Positions 56,910 to 64,000 of a stretch of 64,000 nucleotides of DNA are shown here, in pieces; position 1 is the stretch's first letter; every line of letters starts with the position of its first letter. The stretch covers positions 1,922,001 to 1,986,000 of the forward strand of contig NZ_CP094468.1 in the NCBI RefSeq assembly GCF_023347275.1, in the 5' to 3' direction. The translations under genes were made by a program, and so were the position numbers. This DNA comes from Faecalibacterium sp. I3-3-89. GTDB taxonomy: Bacteria; Bacillota; Clostridia; Oscillospirales; Ruminococcaceae. A model generated the notes under the pieces. The model was not told the DNA's origin. It ran no database searches and saw only the letters and a program-made list of their open reading frames with translations.

Positions 56910-58076
56910 TCACTTGCCCTCCTTCTTGGTTTTGGTCTCAGCAGGGGCAGGCTCTGCATTCACGTTGGTCTTGTCCGCATTCCTGAACAGCAGGGCGTGG
57001 ATCTTGCCCCGGAACAGCATGGAGAATGCGCACAGGTAGATGATGATGCCGCTGATGAGGTCGGAGATCTCCGTGGGATAGTACTTGGTGGACAGGAACG
57101 AGCCGCCGACCGAGATGTGGGAGATGAAGATCGCAGAGAAGATGGTTCCGATGGGGTTGGAGCTTGCCAGCAGGGCCACGGAAATGCCGTTGAAGCCCAT
57201 GGTGGGCAGGCTGGTGGAGTTCAGCGGGTTCCACTGGGACACATTGGACAGGTAGTAGAGGCCTGCGCCGAAACCGGCCAGTGCGCCTGCAATGGCCATC
57301 GAGAGGATGATGTTCTTCTTCTCGTTGATGCCGGCATAGCGAGCTGCGCTCTTGTTCAGGCCGACGGCCTTCAGCTCATAGCCGAAGGTGGTCTTGTTCA
57401 GGATGACCCAGATGAGGACGGCCACCGCAGCTGCGAGGAAGATGGCGATGGTGGTGCTGTTGGTCTGGAACATCTTGTTCAGGCCGAAGTCCGGAATGAG
57501 GGACTTGGACAGCTCGGCGCTCTTTCCGAGGTTCAGAGTGCGGGTGTTGCGCGCGTCGTACATGGGGCCGGTGCCGTTCTGGTAGATGAGCTCGTTGACC
57601 AGATAGAGGCCGATCCAGTTGAACATGATGGAGGTGATGACCTCATTGATGTTGAAGTAGGCCTTGAAGAAGCCGGGGATCGCGCCCCAGATTCCGCCGA
57701 GGATGGTTGCCGCGATGAGGCAGACGAACCATGGCATCTTGAGCATGATGGCGCAGTAGAGGGCACCGTAAGCGCCCAGCGTGTACTGACCAGCTGCACC
57801 GATGTTGAACAGGCCGGTCTTGAACGCGAAGGCCACGGACAGGCCGGTCATGATGAGGGGGGCTGCGTTGGCCAGCTCCTTGCCGACGCCGTAGGGCGCA
57901 TCATGGAAGCCGCCCTTGACGATGCGGACAAAGCCGTCACCCCATGCGTGGGCCGGATTGATGGCCAGCAGCACGAGGAAGCCCACAGCCATGCCGATGA
58001 CGATGCACAGCAGCGCGGCCAGCACACTGGTGATGGAGCTGTTGAGGTTGCTGTGGGAAAGTTTTTTCTTGTTCAT
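56910..58076 (-). CDS. nupP: Nucleoside ABC transporter permease 1 (NupP-like)
   Basis: 388 residues, about ten membrane helices, BPD_transp_2 family. FNIGAAGQYTLGAYGALY, INEVITSIMFNWIGLYLVN and the coupling loop VGLNKSAARYAGINEKK are typical. It ends one base before the ATG codon of the second permease and directly follows the ATPase stop. Confidence 0.92.
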   Translation of the reverse strand: MNKKKLSHSNLNSSITSVLAALLCIVIGMAVGFLVLLAINPAHAWGDGFVRIVKGGFHDAPYGVGKELANAAPLIMTGLSVAFAFKTGLFNIGAAGQYTLGAYGALYCAIMLKMPWFVCLIAATILGGIWGAIPGFFKAYFNINEVITSIMFNWIGLYLVNELIYQNGTGPMYDARNTRTLNLGKSAELSKSLIPDFGLNKMFQTNSTTIAIFLAAAVAVLIWVILNKTTFGYELKAVGLNKSAARYAGINEKKNIILSMAIAGALAGFGAGLYYLSNVSQWNPLNSTSLPTMGFNGISVALLASSNPIGTIFSAIFISHISVGGSFLSTKYYPTEISDLISGIIIYLCAFSMLFRGKIHALLFRNADKTNVNAEPAPAETKTKKEGK

Positions 58077-59615
58077 TTAGTTGTTCTCCTTTCCCTGCTT
58101 GCGTGCGCCGGCCATGTAGAGGCCCAGCTCCTGCACAGTGGTGGTCTTGGGGTCGAACTCGCCGACGATCTCGCCCTCGTACATAACGAGGATGCGGTCG
58201 GACAGGTTCATGACCTCATCCAGCTCAAGGCTGACCAGCAGGACTGCCTTGCCCTTGTCGCGCTCGGCGACGATCTGTCTGTGGATGTATTCGATGGCGC
58301 CGACATCAAGGCCGCGGGTAGGCTGAACAGCCACCAGCAGCTTGGGGTCTCTGTCGATCTCGCGGGCGATGATGGCCTTCTGCTGGTTGCCGCCGGACAT
58401 ACTGCGCACGATGGTGGCGCTGCCCTGACCGCTGCGGACGTCATACTGGGCGATGAGCTTATCGGAATACTCGCGGACCTTCTCGGACCGGATGAAGCCG
58501 CCCTTCTGGAACTCGGGCTGCCAGTAGCGCTGGAGCACCATGTTGTTCTCGAGGCTGTAGTCCAGCACCAGACCGTGCTTGTGGCGGTCTTCGGGGATGT
58601 GGCTCATGCCGTCCTTGGAGCGCTGGCGGATGCTGGCGTGGGTGATGTCCTTGCCGTCCAGCGTGATCTTGCCGCCCGACAGCTTCTCAAGGCCGGTGAG
58701 ACCGTAGACGAACTCGGTCTGACCGTTGCCCTCGATGCCCGCCAGACAGACGATCTCGCCGCCGTGGACCTGAAAGGTGACGTCCTTGACGGAGTCCTTC
58801 TTGCGCTGGTCGTTGTGGATGGTGACGCCCTCCACGTCCAGCACGACCTCGCCCGGGTGGGCGGGCTTTTTATCGACCTGAAGCTGGACATCGCGGCCGA
58901 CCATCATGCGGGAAAGCTCCTCCTTGGTGGTGTTCTTGATGTCCACGGTGCCCATGTACTTGCCCTTGCGCAGGACGGTGCAGCGGTCGGCGACCGCCAT
59001 GATCTCGTTGAGCTTGTGGGTGATGAAAAGGATGGACTTGCCCTCCTTCTTGAACCCGCGCATGATCTCCATCAGCTCATCGATCTCCTGCGGGGTCAGC
59101 ACAGCGGTAGGCTCGTCGAAGATCAGGATCTCGTTGTCGCGGTAGAGCATCTTCAGGATCTCCACGCGCTGCTGCATACCCACCGAGATGTCGCTGATGA
59201 GGGCATCGGGGTCAACACGCAGGCCGTACTTCTCGCTCAGGGCCATGACCTTCTTGCGGGCCTCGGCCTTCTGCAAAAAGCCCATCCTGTTCGGCTCCAC
59301 ACCCAGAATGATGTTGTCCAGCACGCTGAAGCACTCCACCAGCTTGAAGTGCTGGTGGACCATACCGATGCCCAGTGCGTTCGCATCGTTGGGGTTGCGG
59401 ATGGCGACCTCCTTGCCGTTCTTGAGGATCTTACCCTCCTCCGGCTGATACAGGCCGAACAGCACGCTCATCAGCGTGCTCTTGCCTGCACCGTTCTCGC
59501 CCAGCAGGGCATGGACCTCGCCCTTTCGCAGCTGCAGGGTAATGTCGTCGTTGGCCTTGATGCCCGGGAACTCCTTGGTGATATGGAGCATCTCGATCAC
59601 AAAATCCTCTGCCAA
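58077..59615 (-). CDS. nupO: Nucleoside ABC transporter ATP-binding protein (NupO-like)
   Basis: 512 residues from TTG 59615 (AAAGGAG ten bases before), giving [18 protein letters not shown], as in relatives. Two fused ATPase domains like RbsA/YufO. The first has [13 protein letters not shown] and [12 protein letters not shown]; the second has [11 protein letters not shown] in place of a standard Walker A and [14 protein letters not shown]. Energises import of nucleosides delivered by the BMP lipoprotein. Confidence 0.92.
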   Translation of the reverse strand: MAEDFVIEMLHITKEFPGIKANDDITLQLRKGEVHALLGENGAGKSTLMSVLFGLYQPEEGKILKNGKEVAIRNPNDANALGIGMVHQHFKLVECFSVLDNIILGVEPNRMGFLQKAEARKKVMALSEKYGLRVDPDALISDISVGMQQRVEILKMLYRDNEILIFDEPTAVLTPQEIDELMEIMRGFKKEGKSILFITHKLNEIMAVADRCTVLRKGKYMGTVDIKNTTKEELSRMMVGRDVQLQVDKKPAHPGEVVLDVEGVTIHNDQRKKDSVKDVTFQVHGGEIVCLAGIEGNGQTEFVYGLTGLEKLSGGKITLDGKDITHASIRQRSKDGMSHIPEDRHKHGLVLDYSLENNMVLQRYWQPEFQKGGFIRSEKVREYSDKLIAQYDVRSGQGSATIVRSMSGGNQQKAIIAREIDRDPKLLVAVQPTRGLDVGAIEYIHRQIVAERDKGKAVLLVSLELDEVMNLSDRILVMYEGEIVGEFDPKTTTVQELGLYMAGARKQGKENN

Positions 59616-59785
59616 TCTGCTCACTCTCCTTTCGTGTCCAAGCGACACTTATACTATTCTAGTGACCATTATACCGTATTTTTGTCGTTTTGCACACTTC
59701 TTTTTGAAAATTTAGTGTTTTGCCATATCATAAGTATTACTTTTGTGCATTTTGCCAAACAGTCCTCTCCCGCTGCCCGAAAGAA

Positions 59786-59826
59786 CGCAAAAAGGCGGGA
59801 TGCCCTTTGCAGAGCATCCCGCCCGG
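59786..59826 (-). terminator. Terminator between the BMP lipoprotein and the ATPase gene
   Basis: GGCGGGATGC (59794-59803) pairs with GCATCCCGCC (59813-59822); T5 on the minus strand. It should make the lipoprotein message more abundant than the rest. A TATAAT at 59673-59678 downstream may restart transcription for the ATPase, though its -35 is poor. Confidence 0.8.
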
Positions 59827-59837
59827 GAAAGCCTTGA

Positions 59838-61010
59838 TTACTGGATGTAGTTGACGGTGGTGAACTCGCTGACGGTAGGCTTGGTGCTGTCGTCAGAGTT
59901 GTTGTCCACAACGATCTCGCCGCTCTTGATCTTGCTCTTCAGAGCCTCGTACTCGTCGGTGGTGAAGGTCTCGAAGTTCCAGCTGTCAGCATCGGTGGGC
60001 AGACCGATGTAGTCGCCGTCCTCCAGACCGAAGTTGCCGTTGGAAGCAGCGATGTCGCTCCAATCGCCTGCCTCGATGTCGGACAGAGCGGTGTTGACAG
60101 CCTCGGTCAGGCCCTTCATTGCAGAGGTGATGAAGGGGTTGTAAGCGAAGGAGCCGTCAGCCACGCCGTTGACACCGATGTAGTTCTGGTCAACGTCAAC
60201 GCCGATGACATAACCGTTGCTCTTCAAAGCAGCCTCAACAGCGGAGGTGTAGATGCCGCCGCCGCAGGCGAAGACGACCTGAGTGCCGTTGGAGTACCAG
60301 CCCTCCATACGGGAGGTGATGTTTGCATCGCCGTAGAACTGGCCGCCGTAGAAGTAGTTGATGTCGATGTTGGTGCCCAGCTCCTGAGCAGCAGCATCAG
60401 CGCCCTGAACATAGCCGTAGCCGTAACGGATAACAGCGGGAACAGCCATGCCGCCGAGGAAGCCCAGCTTGGTCTTGCCGTCCTTGACGATGGCATAGCC
60501 TGCCAGATAGCCTGCCTGCTCCTCCTTGAAGGTGATGCAGTAGCAGTTTGCAGGGATGCTGTCGGTGCCGATGTCGCCCTGCGTGACGTCAACGGCGATG
60601 AACTTGACATCGGGGTACTGGTCAGCAGCCCATGCCAGAGAAGCGCCGTACAGGTAGCCGACGCAGACGATGACGTCAGCGCCGTCGTTGACAGCCTGAC
60701 GGATCATGGTCTCGCGGTCCTCATCGGAAGCGTCAGCTTCGGGGATGTAGTACTGGCAGTCATCGCCCATGTAGCCGGAAACAGCGGTCCAGCAAGCCTG
60801 GTTGAAGCTCTCATCGTCGATGGTGCCGGTGTCGCAGGTCAGAGCGACCTTCACGATCTTCTCGCCGCCCTCAGCGGTGGAAGCGGCAGTGCTGGTGGAA
60901 GCAGCTGCGGAGGAAGCGGTGGAAGAGGAAGAACCGCCGCAGGCAGTCAGAGCAGCGGCAGCAGCAGCGGCGCCAGCCACTGCCAGAAAGTTACGACGAG
61001 AAATCATCAT
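59838..61010 (-). CDS. bmpA: BMP-family nucleoside-binding lipoprotein
   Basis: 390 residues. SRRNFLAVAG with a hydrophobic stretch and the lipobox LTAC is a lipoprotein signal, with a twin-arginine look; a Ser/Ala/Thr linker (25-50) follows. The binding domain has CDTGTIDDESFNQACW and GVDVDQNYIG, where BMP/PnrA proteins hold the ribose. Captures purine or other nucleosides for the permeases encoded downstream. It starts in ATGATG behind AAAGGAG. Confidence 0.93.
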   Translation of the reverse strand: MMISRRNFLAVAGAAAAAAALTACGGSSSSTASSAAASTSTAASTAEGGEKIVKVALTCDTGTIDDESFNQACWTAVSGYMGDDCQYYIPEADASDEDRETMIRQAVNDGADVIVCVGYLYGASLAWAADQYPDVKFIAVDVTQGDIGTDSIPANCYCITFKEEQAGYLAGYAIVKDGKTKLGFLGGMAVPAVIRYGYGYVQGADAAAQELGTNIDINYFYGGQFYGDANITSRMEGWYSNGTQVVFACGGGIYTSAVEAALKSNGYVIGVDVDQNYIGVNGVADGSFAYNPFITSAMKGLTEAVNTALSDIEAGDWSDIAASNGNFGLEDGDYIGLPTDADSWNFETFTTDEYEALKSKIKSGEIVVDNNSDDSTKPTVSEFTTVNYIQ

Positions 61011-61056
61011 AATGAAAACTCTCCTTTTATTTTAATATAATCGCGTCTTATTGACG

Positions 61057-61078
61057 AAATGTGCGCACCTGCACATTT
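61057..61078. promoter_or_regulatory. Palindrome in the bmpA leader
   Basis: AAATGTGC (61057-61064) and GCACATTT (61071-61078) are exact inverted repeats around GCACCT. They lie just downstream of the -10 box, where a repressor such as one responding to nucleosides would act; this is inference. Confidence 0.45.
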
Positions 61079-61087
61079 ACTGGCTCA

Positions 61088-61116
61088 AGTATAGCGGGAA
61101 GAAGTGACAGATGCAA
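61088..61116 (-). promoter_or_regulatory. Promoter of bmpA
   Basis: Minus strand -35 TTGCAT (61116-61111), 17-bp spacer, -10 TATACT (61093-61088). Confidence 0.75.
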
Positions 61117-61222
61117 GTCTTTTCCGATTACAAAACATTTACAAATATTTTATCAAAATTGTATAAAAATCACACTTATCCCGGAAAATCCGCTCCGTCC
61201 GGTCTTTTTCGCGCAGCTGCGT

Positions 61223-61672
61223 TCAGTCTTTCACGGCCTTGTTGCCCGCCACATTGGAGGGGCCGAAACCGAAGGGCAGCAGCTCGTCCATGCTGCGCTC
61301 GATGAAGTCCTCCGGGCTTCTTGCCATGATGACGTTCAGCTCCGGGCCGCCGAACTCGAACAGCGCCTGACGGCAGACGCCGCAGGGCGAGGTGATCTGC
61401 TTGTTGACCTCGCCCCGGCGGGAGCCCACCACCGCGATGTCGGTGAACTTGGTCACGCCCTCCGCCACAGCCTTGAACAGTGCCGTTCGCTCGGCGCAGC
61501 TGGTGGGGGTGAAGGCAGCGTTCTCCACATTGCAGCCGGTGAAGATGCGGCCATCCTCGGCCCGCAGGGCTGCGCCCACCATAAAGCCGCTGTAGGGCGC
61601 ATAGGCCTTTTCCCGGGCCGCAAGAGCCATCCGGATCAGCTCCTGCTTTTCTTCCAGAGTCAGTTTTGTCAT
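61223..61672 (-). CDS. cdd: Cytidine deaminase
   Basis: 149 residues, tetrameric short form. GCNVENAAFTPTSCAERTA carries the catalytic Glu and first zinc Cys; SPCGVCRQAL the other two. Converts cytidine and deoxycytidine to uridine forms. A slightly long C-terminus (GPSNVAGNKAVKD). Own promoter, no clear terminator before bmpA. Confidence 0.95.
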   Translation of the reverse strand: MTKLTLEEKQELIRMALAAREKAYAPYSGFMVGAALRAEDGRIFTGCNVENAAFTPTSCAERTALFKAVAEGVTKFTDIAVVGSRRGEVNKQITSPCGVCRQALFEFGGPELNVIMARSPEDFIERSMDELLPFGFGPSNVAGNKAVKD

Positions 61673-61748
61673 GGTCGGTTCTCCTTTTTTGCAGTTTACA
61701 GATATATTGTTCCTCGTCCTGACGGGCGAAGCATTTTTTGCTTATTTA

Positions 61749-61777
61749 AGTATAAATCATTCTTTTCAGAAGTGCAA
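61749..61777 (-). promoter_or_regulatory. Promoter of cdd
   Basis: Minus strand -35 TTGCAC (61777-61772), 17-bp spacer, -10 TATACT (61754-61749). Confidence 0.75.
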
Positions 61778-61791
61778 GCAAAGCCTCCGTC

Positions 61792-61830
61792 AAAAAAGAG
61801 GGCCGCTGCAAAACACAGCGACCCTCTCTG
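61792..61830 (-). terminator. Terminator of deoD
   Basis: AGAGGGCCGCTG (61797-61808) pairs with CAGCGACCCTCT (61816-61827) with one mismatch; T6 on the minus strand. Confidence 0.85.
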
Positions 61831-61842
61831 GTTCAAAAACGC

Positions 61843-62562
61843 TTAGTACTCCGCCCCCAGCGCGACCTTCATCATATCGGTGAAGCTCTTCTGGCGCTGC
61901 TCTGCGGTGGTGATCTCCGGGGAGACGAAGCTGTCCGAGATGGTCAGCAGGCAGGCGGCATTCTTGCCCAGCACCTCAGCGTTGGCGAAGAGTGCAAAGC
62001 TCTCCATCTCCACGCAGAGGCAGCCGCGCTCGTCCCGCAGCAGCTCCCAGTAAGTGGGCTTTGCGTCGGAGGGCTGACGATAGAAGACATCGGAGGAGTG
62101 GATGTTGCCCTCGATGAGCTTGATGCCCTGCTTCTTGGCGGAGGCACGCAGCTTGTCGTTCAGCTCCTCGCTGGGGAAGGTGATGTCGTGGTCGTTGCCG
62201 CTCTGGACGCGGGCATAGTTGGACTCGCTGACCGCACCGGTGGCCAGCACGGTATCGAACAGCTTGGCGCTGTCGGTGTAGCTGCCGGCGGAGCCGATGC
62301 GGATGATGTTGTCCACATCGTAGAACTTGAACAGCTCATAGGAGTAGATGCCGATGGAGGGCATTCCCATGCCGCTGCCCATCACACTGATGGGACGGCC
62401 CTCGTAGGTACCGGTGAAGCCCAGCATCCCTCGCACGCCCGTCACCTGACGGACATCCTTCAGGAAGGTGTCTGCAATGAATTTTGCGCGCAGGGGGTCG
62501 CCCGGCATCAGGACAGTCTTTGCGAAATCGCCCTTTTCGGCGCTGATGTGAGGAGTAGCCAT
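61843..62562 (-). CDS. deoD: Purine-nucleoside phosphorylase, DeoD type
   Basis: 239 residues, hexameric PNP family: MATPHISAEKGDFAK, VLMPGDPLRAKFIA for phosphate binding, GSGMGMPSIGIYSYELF and CVEMESFALF for the ribose. Cleaves purine (deoxy)nucleosides. It lies 24 bases after the peptidase gene with only a ribosome site between, so it is either co-transcribed with it or has a promoter inside it. Confidence 0.95.
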   Translation of the reverse strand: MATPHISAEKGDFAKTVLMPGDPLRAKFIADTFLKDVRQVTGVRGMLGFTGTYEGRPISVMGSGMGMPSIGIYSYELFKFYDVDNIIRIGSAGSYTDSAKLFDTVLATGAVSESNYARVQSGNDHDITFPSEELNDKLRASAKKQGIKLIEGNIHSSDVFYRQPSDAKPTYWELLRDERGCLCVEMESFALFANAEVLGKNAACLLTISDSFVSPEITTAEQRQKSFTDMMKVALGAEY

Positions 62563-62586
62563 AATAAATTTCTCCTTTTTATAGAA

Positions 62587-64000
62587 TTATTTTCTCCCCG
62601 GGAACACGTTCTGCGGGGGAATGTACGAACCATTGAGACGGATCTCAAAGTGGCAGTGGTTGCCGGTGGAACGGCCCGTGCTGCCCACATAGCCGATGAG
62701 CTGGCCCTGCTTGACGGTCTGGCCTGCGCTGACGGTCAGGGACAGGCAGTGTGCATACACGCTGCTGTAGCCGCCGCCGTGGTTGATGATGACCGAGTAG
62801 CCATAGCCCGTGCCCGCACCGGCCTTGTTGTAACCCGCCTTGGTGATGGTGCCGCCTGCGGAGGCGTAGATGGGCGTACCCGCCGGGGCACAGATGTCCA
62901 CGCCCCGGTGGCGTCCGCCATACCAGCGCGAGCAGTAGCGGTAATTCGGCACAGGCCAGATGAACTGGCCGCTGCCGGTGATGAATTTGGTGCTGGACTT
63001 CACCTTCTTGGTGCCCTGCACCACCTTTTTATTCACCGGCTCCTTGATGACCTCGGTGGAGAGGATGGTCTGCTCCACGAGGACATTGTTTGTATCGTAG
63101 ACGTTCTGGAAGGTCACGCGGCGCAGGCCGTTCTGGCCTTCCTGCAGCACCTTGGTGGTGCCCTTCGTATATTCGTTGGATTTGGTCGTTTCGATGGCGA
63201 AGGCGACCTCCTCCTCCCGGGTCTCGATGCAGGTGATCCGCACCTCGAGGGCCGCTTCTTCCTTGGTGACGATCAGCTCATCGCCCTCACGGATGCTGGA
63301 TTTTTCGTTCAGCGGCTCGCCCTTGAAGTTCGTATTGAGCGCACACAGCTCCCGGAAGGTCAGGTCATTCTTATGGGCAATGTCCCAGAGCGTGTCACCG
63401 GTCTTGACCGTGTACACCTTCTGGGCCTGCTTGACGCCGGAAAGCTCCTTCTCGACGTCCGCATAATCCTGTAGGCTGTCCTTGAAGTAAAGGCCGTCCT
63501 CCAGTGTGACCTGCTTGTTGAATCCCACGCTCACGTTGGGGTCATCGGGGACTTCGTAGGGTTCCAGACGGCTGGTGAAGTACGCGCGCAGTGCATCACC
63601 GTCGTTGCATACCGCTGTCAGCTCACCGTCCAGATACAGGGCCGTGCCCTCGCCGATCTGGTCGCCTGCGCTCTGGATGATGGCGTCGGCCATCTCGTTC
63701 TCATCCAGCATATGATGGGCGACGGCAATGGTATAGCTCGGCTCGATGGTCAGCTCCGTCTTATCGGAGCCTGCGTAGCTGATACGCTCCATCACGTCCT
63801 CGCGGGCTGTGTCGAAGACATCCTCGTTGGCCACATAGCCCACGGTCTCGCCGTTGACCTGCACAGCCAGCGCGTAGGGCTGGTTGATGACATATTCAAA
63901 CACCATGCTGCCCAGTGCCAGCGCACAGACCGGCAGGATGTACATCGCCATCCGGGGCAGCAGCCGGAGGTTACGGCGGACGCCGCTGGCGAGATAGTGG
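62587..64000 (-). CDS. LysM-G5-M23 family peptidoglycan hydrolase, N-terminus beyond the window
   Basis: At least 470 residues; the frame stays open to the window edge and the real start is probably outside. A membrane helix or signal (ILPVCALALGSMVFEYVI) is near the visible start. Then come an undefined domain, a LysM (YTVKTGDTLWDIA), a G5-type domain (TILSTEVIKEPV..) and the M23 peptidase with HRGVDICAPAGTPIYA and HCHFEI as zinc ligands. Such proteins cut peptide cross-bridges or act in the cell envelope during division or spore formation. Confidence 0.9.
   Translation of the reverse strand, partial: HYLASGVRRNLRLLPRMAMYILPVCALALGSMVFEYVINQPYALAVQVNGETVGYVANEDVFDTAREDVMERISYAGSDKTELTIEPSYTIAVAHHMLDENEMADAIIQSAGDQIGEGTALYLDGELTAVCNDGDALRAYFTSRLEPYEVPDDPNVSVGFNKQVTLEDGLYFKDSLQDYADVEKELSGVKQAQKVYTVKTGDTLWDIAHKNDLTFRELCALNTNFKGEPLNEKSSIREGDELIVTKEEAALEVRITCIETREEEVAFAIETTKSNEYTKGTTKVLQEGQNGLRRVTFQNVYDTNNVLVEQTILSTEVIKEPVNKKVVQGTKKVKSSTKFITGSGQFIWPVPNYRYCSRWYGGRHRGVDICAPAGTPIYASAGGTITKAGYNKAGAGTGYGYSVIINHGGGYSSVYAHCLSLTVSAGQTVKQGQLIGYVGSTGRSTGNHCHFEIRLNGSYIPPQNVFPGRK

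Overview
The window (about 60 % G+C in its core genes) looks like a chromosomal piece of a Clostridia gut anaerobe of the Oscillospiraceae, most likely Faecalibacterium or a close relative. The best pointer is a pair of genes for MAM-like (microbial anti-inflammatory molecule) 15-kDa proteins, a family known to me from Faecalibacterium prausnitzii. Firmicute-type sporulation sigma factors, the yabP-yabQ-divIC neighbourhood, HemZ and CdaA/CdaR support the Firmicute assignment. The genus is inferred from remembered families, not from a search.

Layout. 1-5105: end of an unknown gene, then a minus-strand sulfur/NAD-repair cluster (cysteine desulfurase, thiI, cinA, and a degenerate CinA-like membrane protein). 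5106-8838: an insertion of different character, with a hairpin-rich structured stretch, a perfect 12-bp inverted repeat, two AT-rich small genes, a TnpW-like gene and a large serine recombinase. 8839-11480: small genes, tRNA-Ala(GGC), and the thiamine transporter thiT under a TPP riboswitch with a visible terminator. 11553-14375: spoIIID, sigG, sigE, spoIIGA. 14431-15032: tRNA-Asn between two inverted copies of a roughly 185-bp MITE-like repeat.

15065-23132 is the most interesting part. Two MAM-like precursors with 18-residue double-glycine leaders flank a peptidase-containing ABC transporter. A GyrI-like protein, an HlyD-type adaptor and a membrane-anchored Ig-like surface protein follow. 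Both mam genes have the same unusual 5' leader: two hairpins whose stems differ but whose loops are all TGCGCA, which is self-complementary. The promoters of mam1 and of the transporter share a conserved 65-bp upstream block. Together these look like one co-regulated protein-export unit.

23136-32868: glmS, a DUF5685 gene and membrane partner, an RlmL-type rRNA methyltransferase, then S1 protein-divIC-yabQ-yabP-rqcP-HU-mazG and a zinc-ribbon protein. 32967-47336: a compact minus-strand run of eleven genes (ispDF, cdaA, cdaR, FAD protein, XpaC-like, recJ, relA/spoT, dtd, MBL hydrolase, hemZ, nucleoside kinase) with gaps of at most 17 nt behind one clear promoter. This links isoprenoid synthesis, c-di-AMP and (p)ppGpp. 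47418-54299: phosphoglucomutase, a small unknown gene, comM-like ATPase and the TrkH/TrkA potassium system. 54482-62562: a nucleoside salvage and uptake block (deoA, BMP-family ABC transporter, cdd, deoD). The window ends inside a LysM-G5-M23 peptidoglycan hydrolase gene.

Many vegetative promoters in the window have a -35 box of the form TTGC followed by A in most cases, 16-18 bp from a good -10. Three families of palindromic, MITE/REP-like repeats sit between genes.
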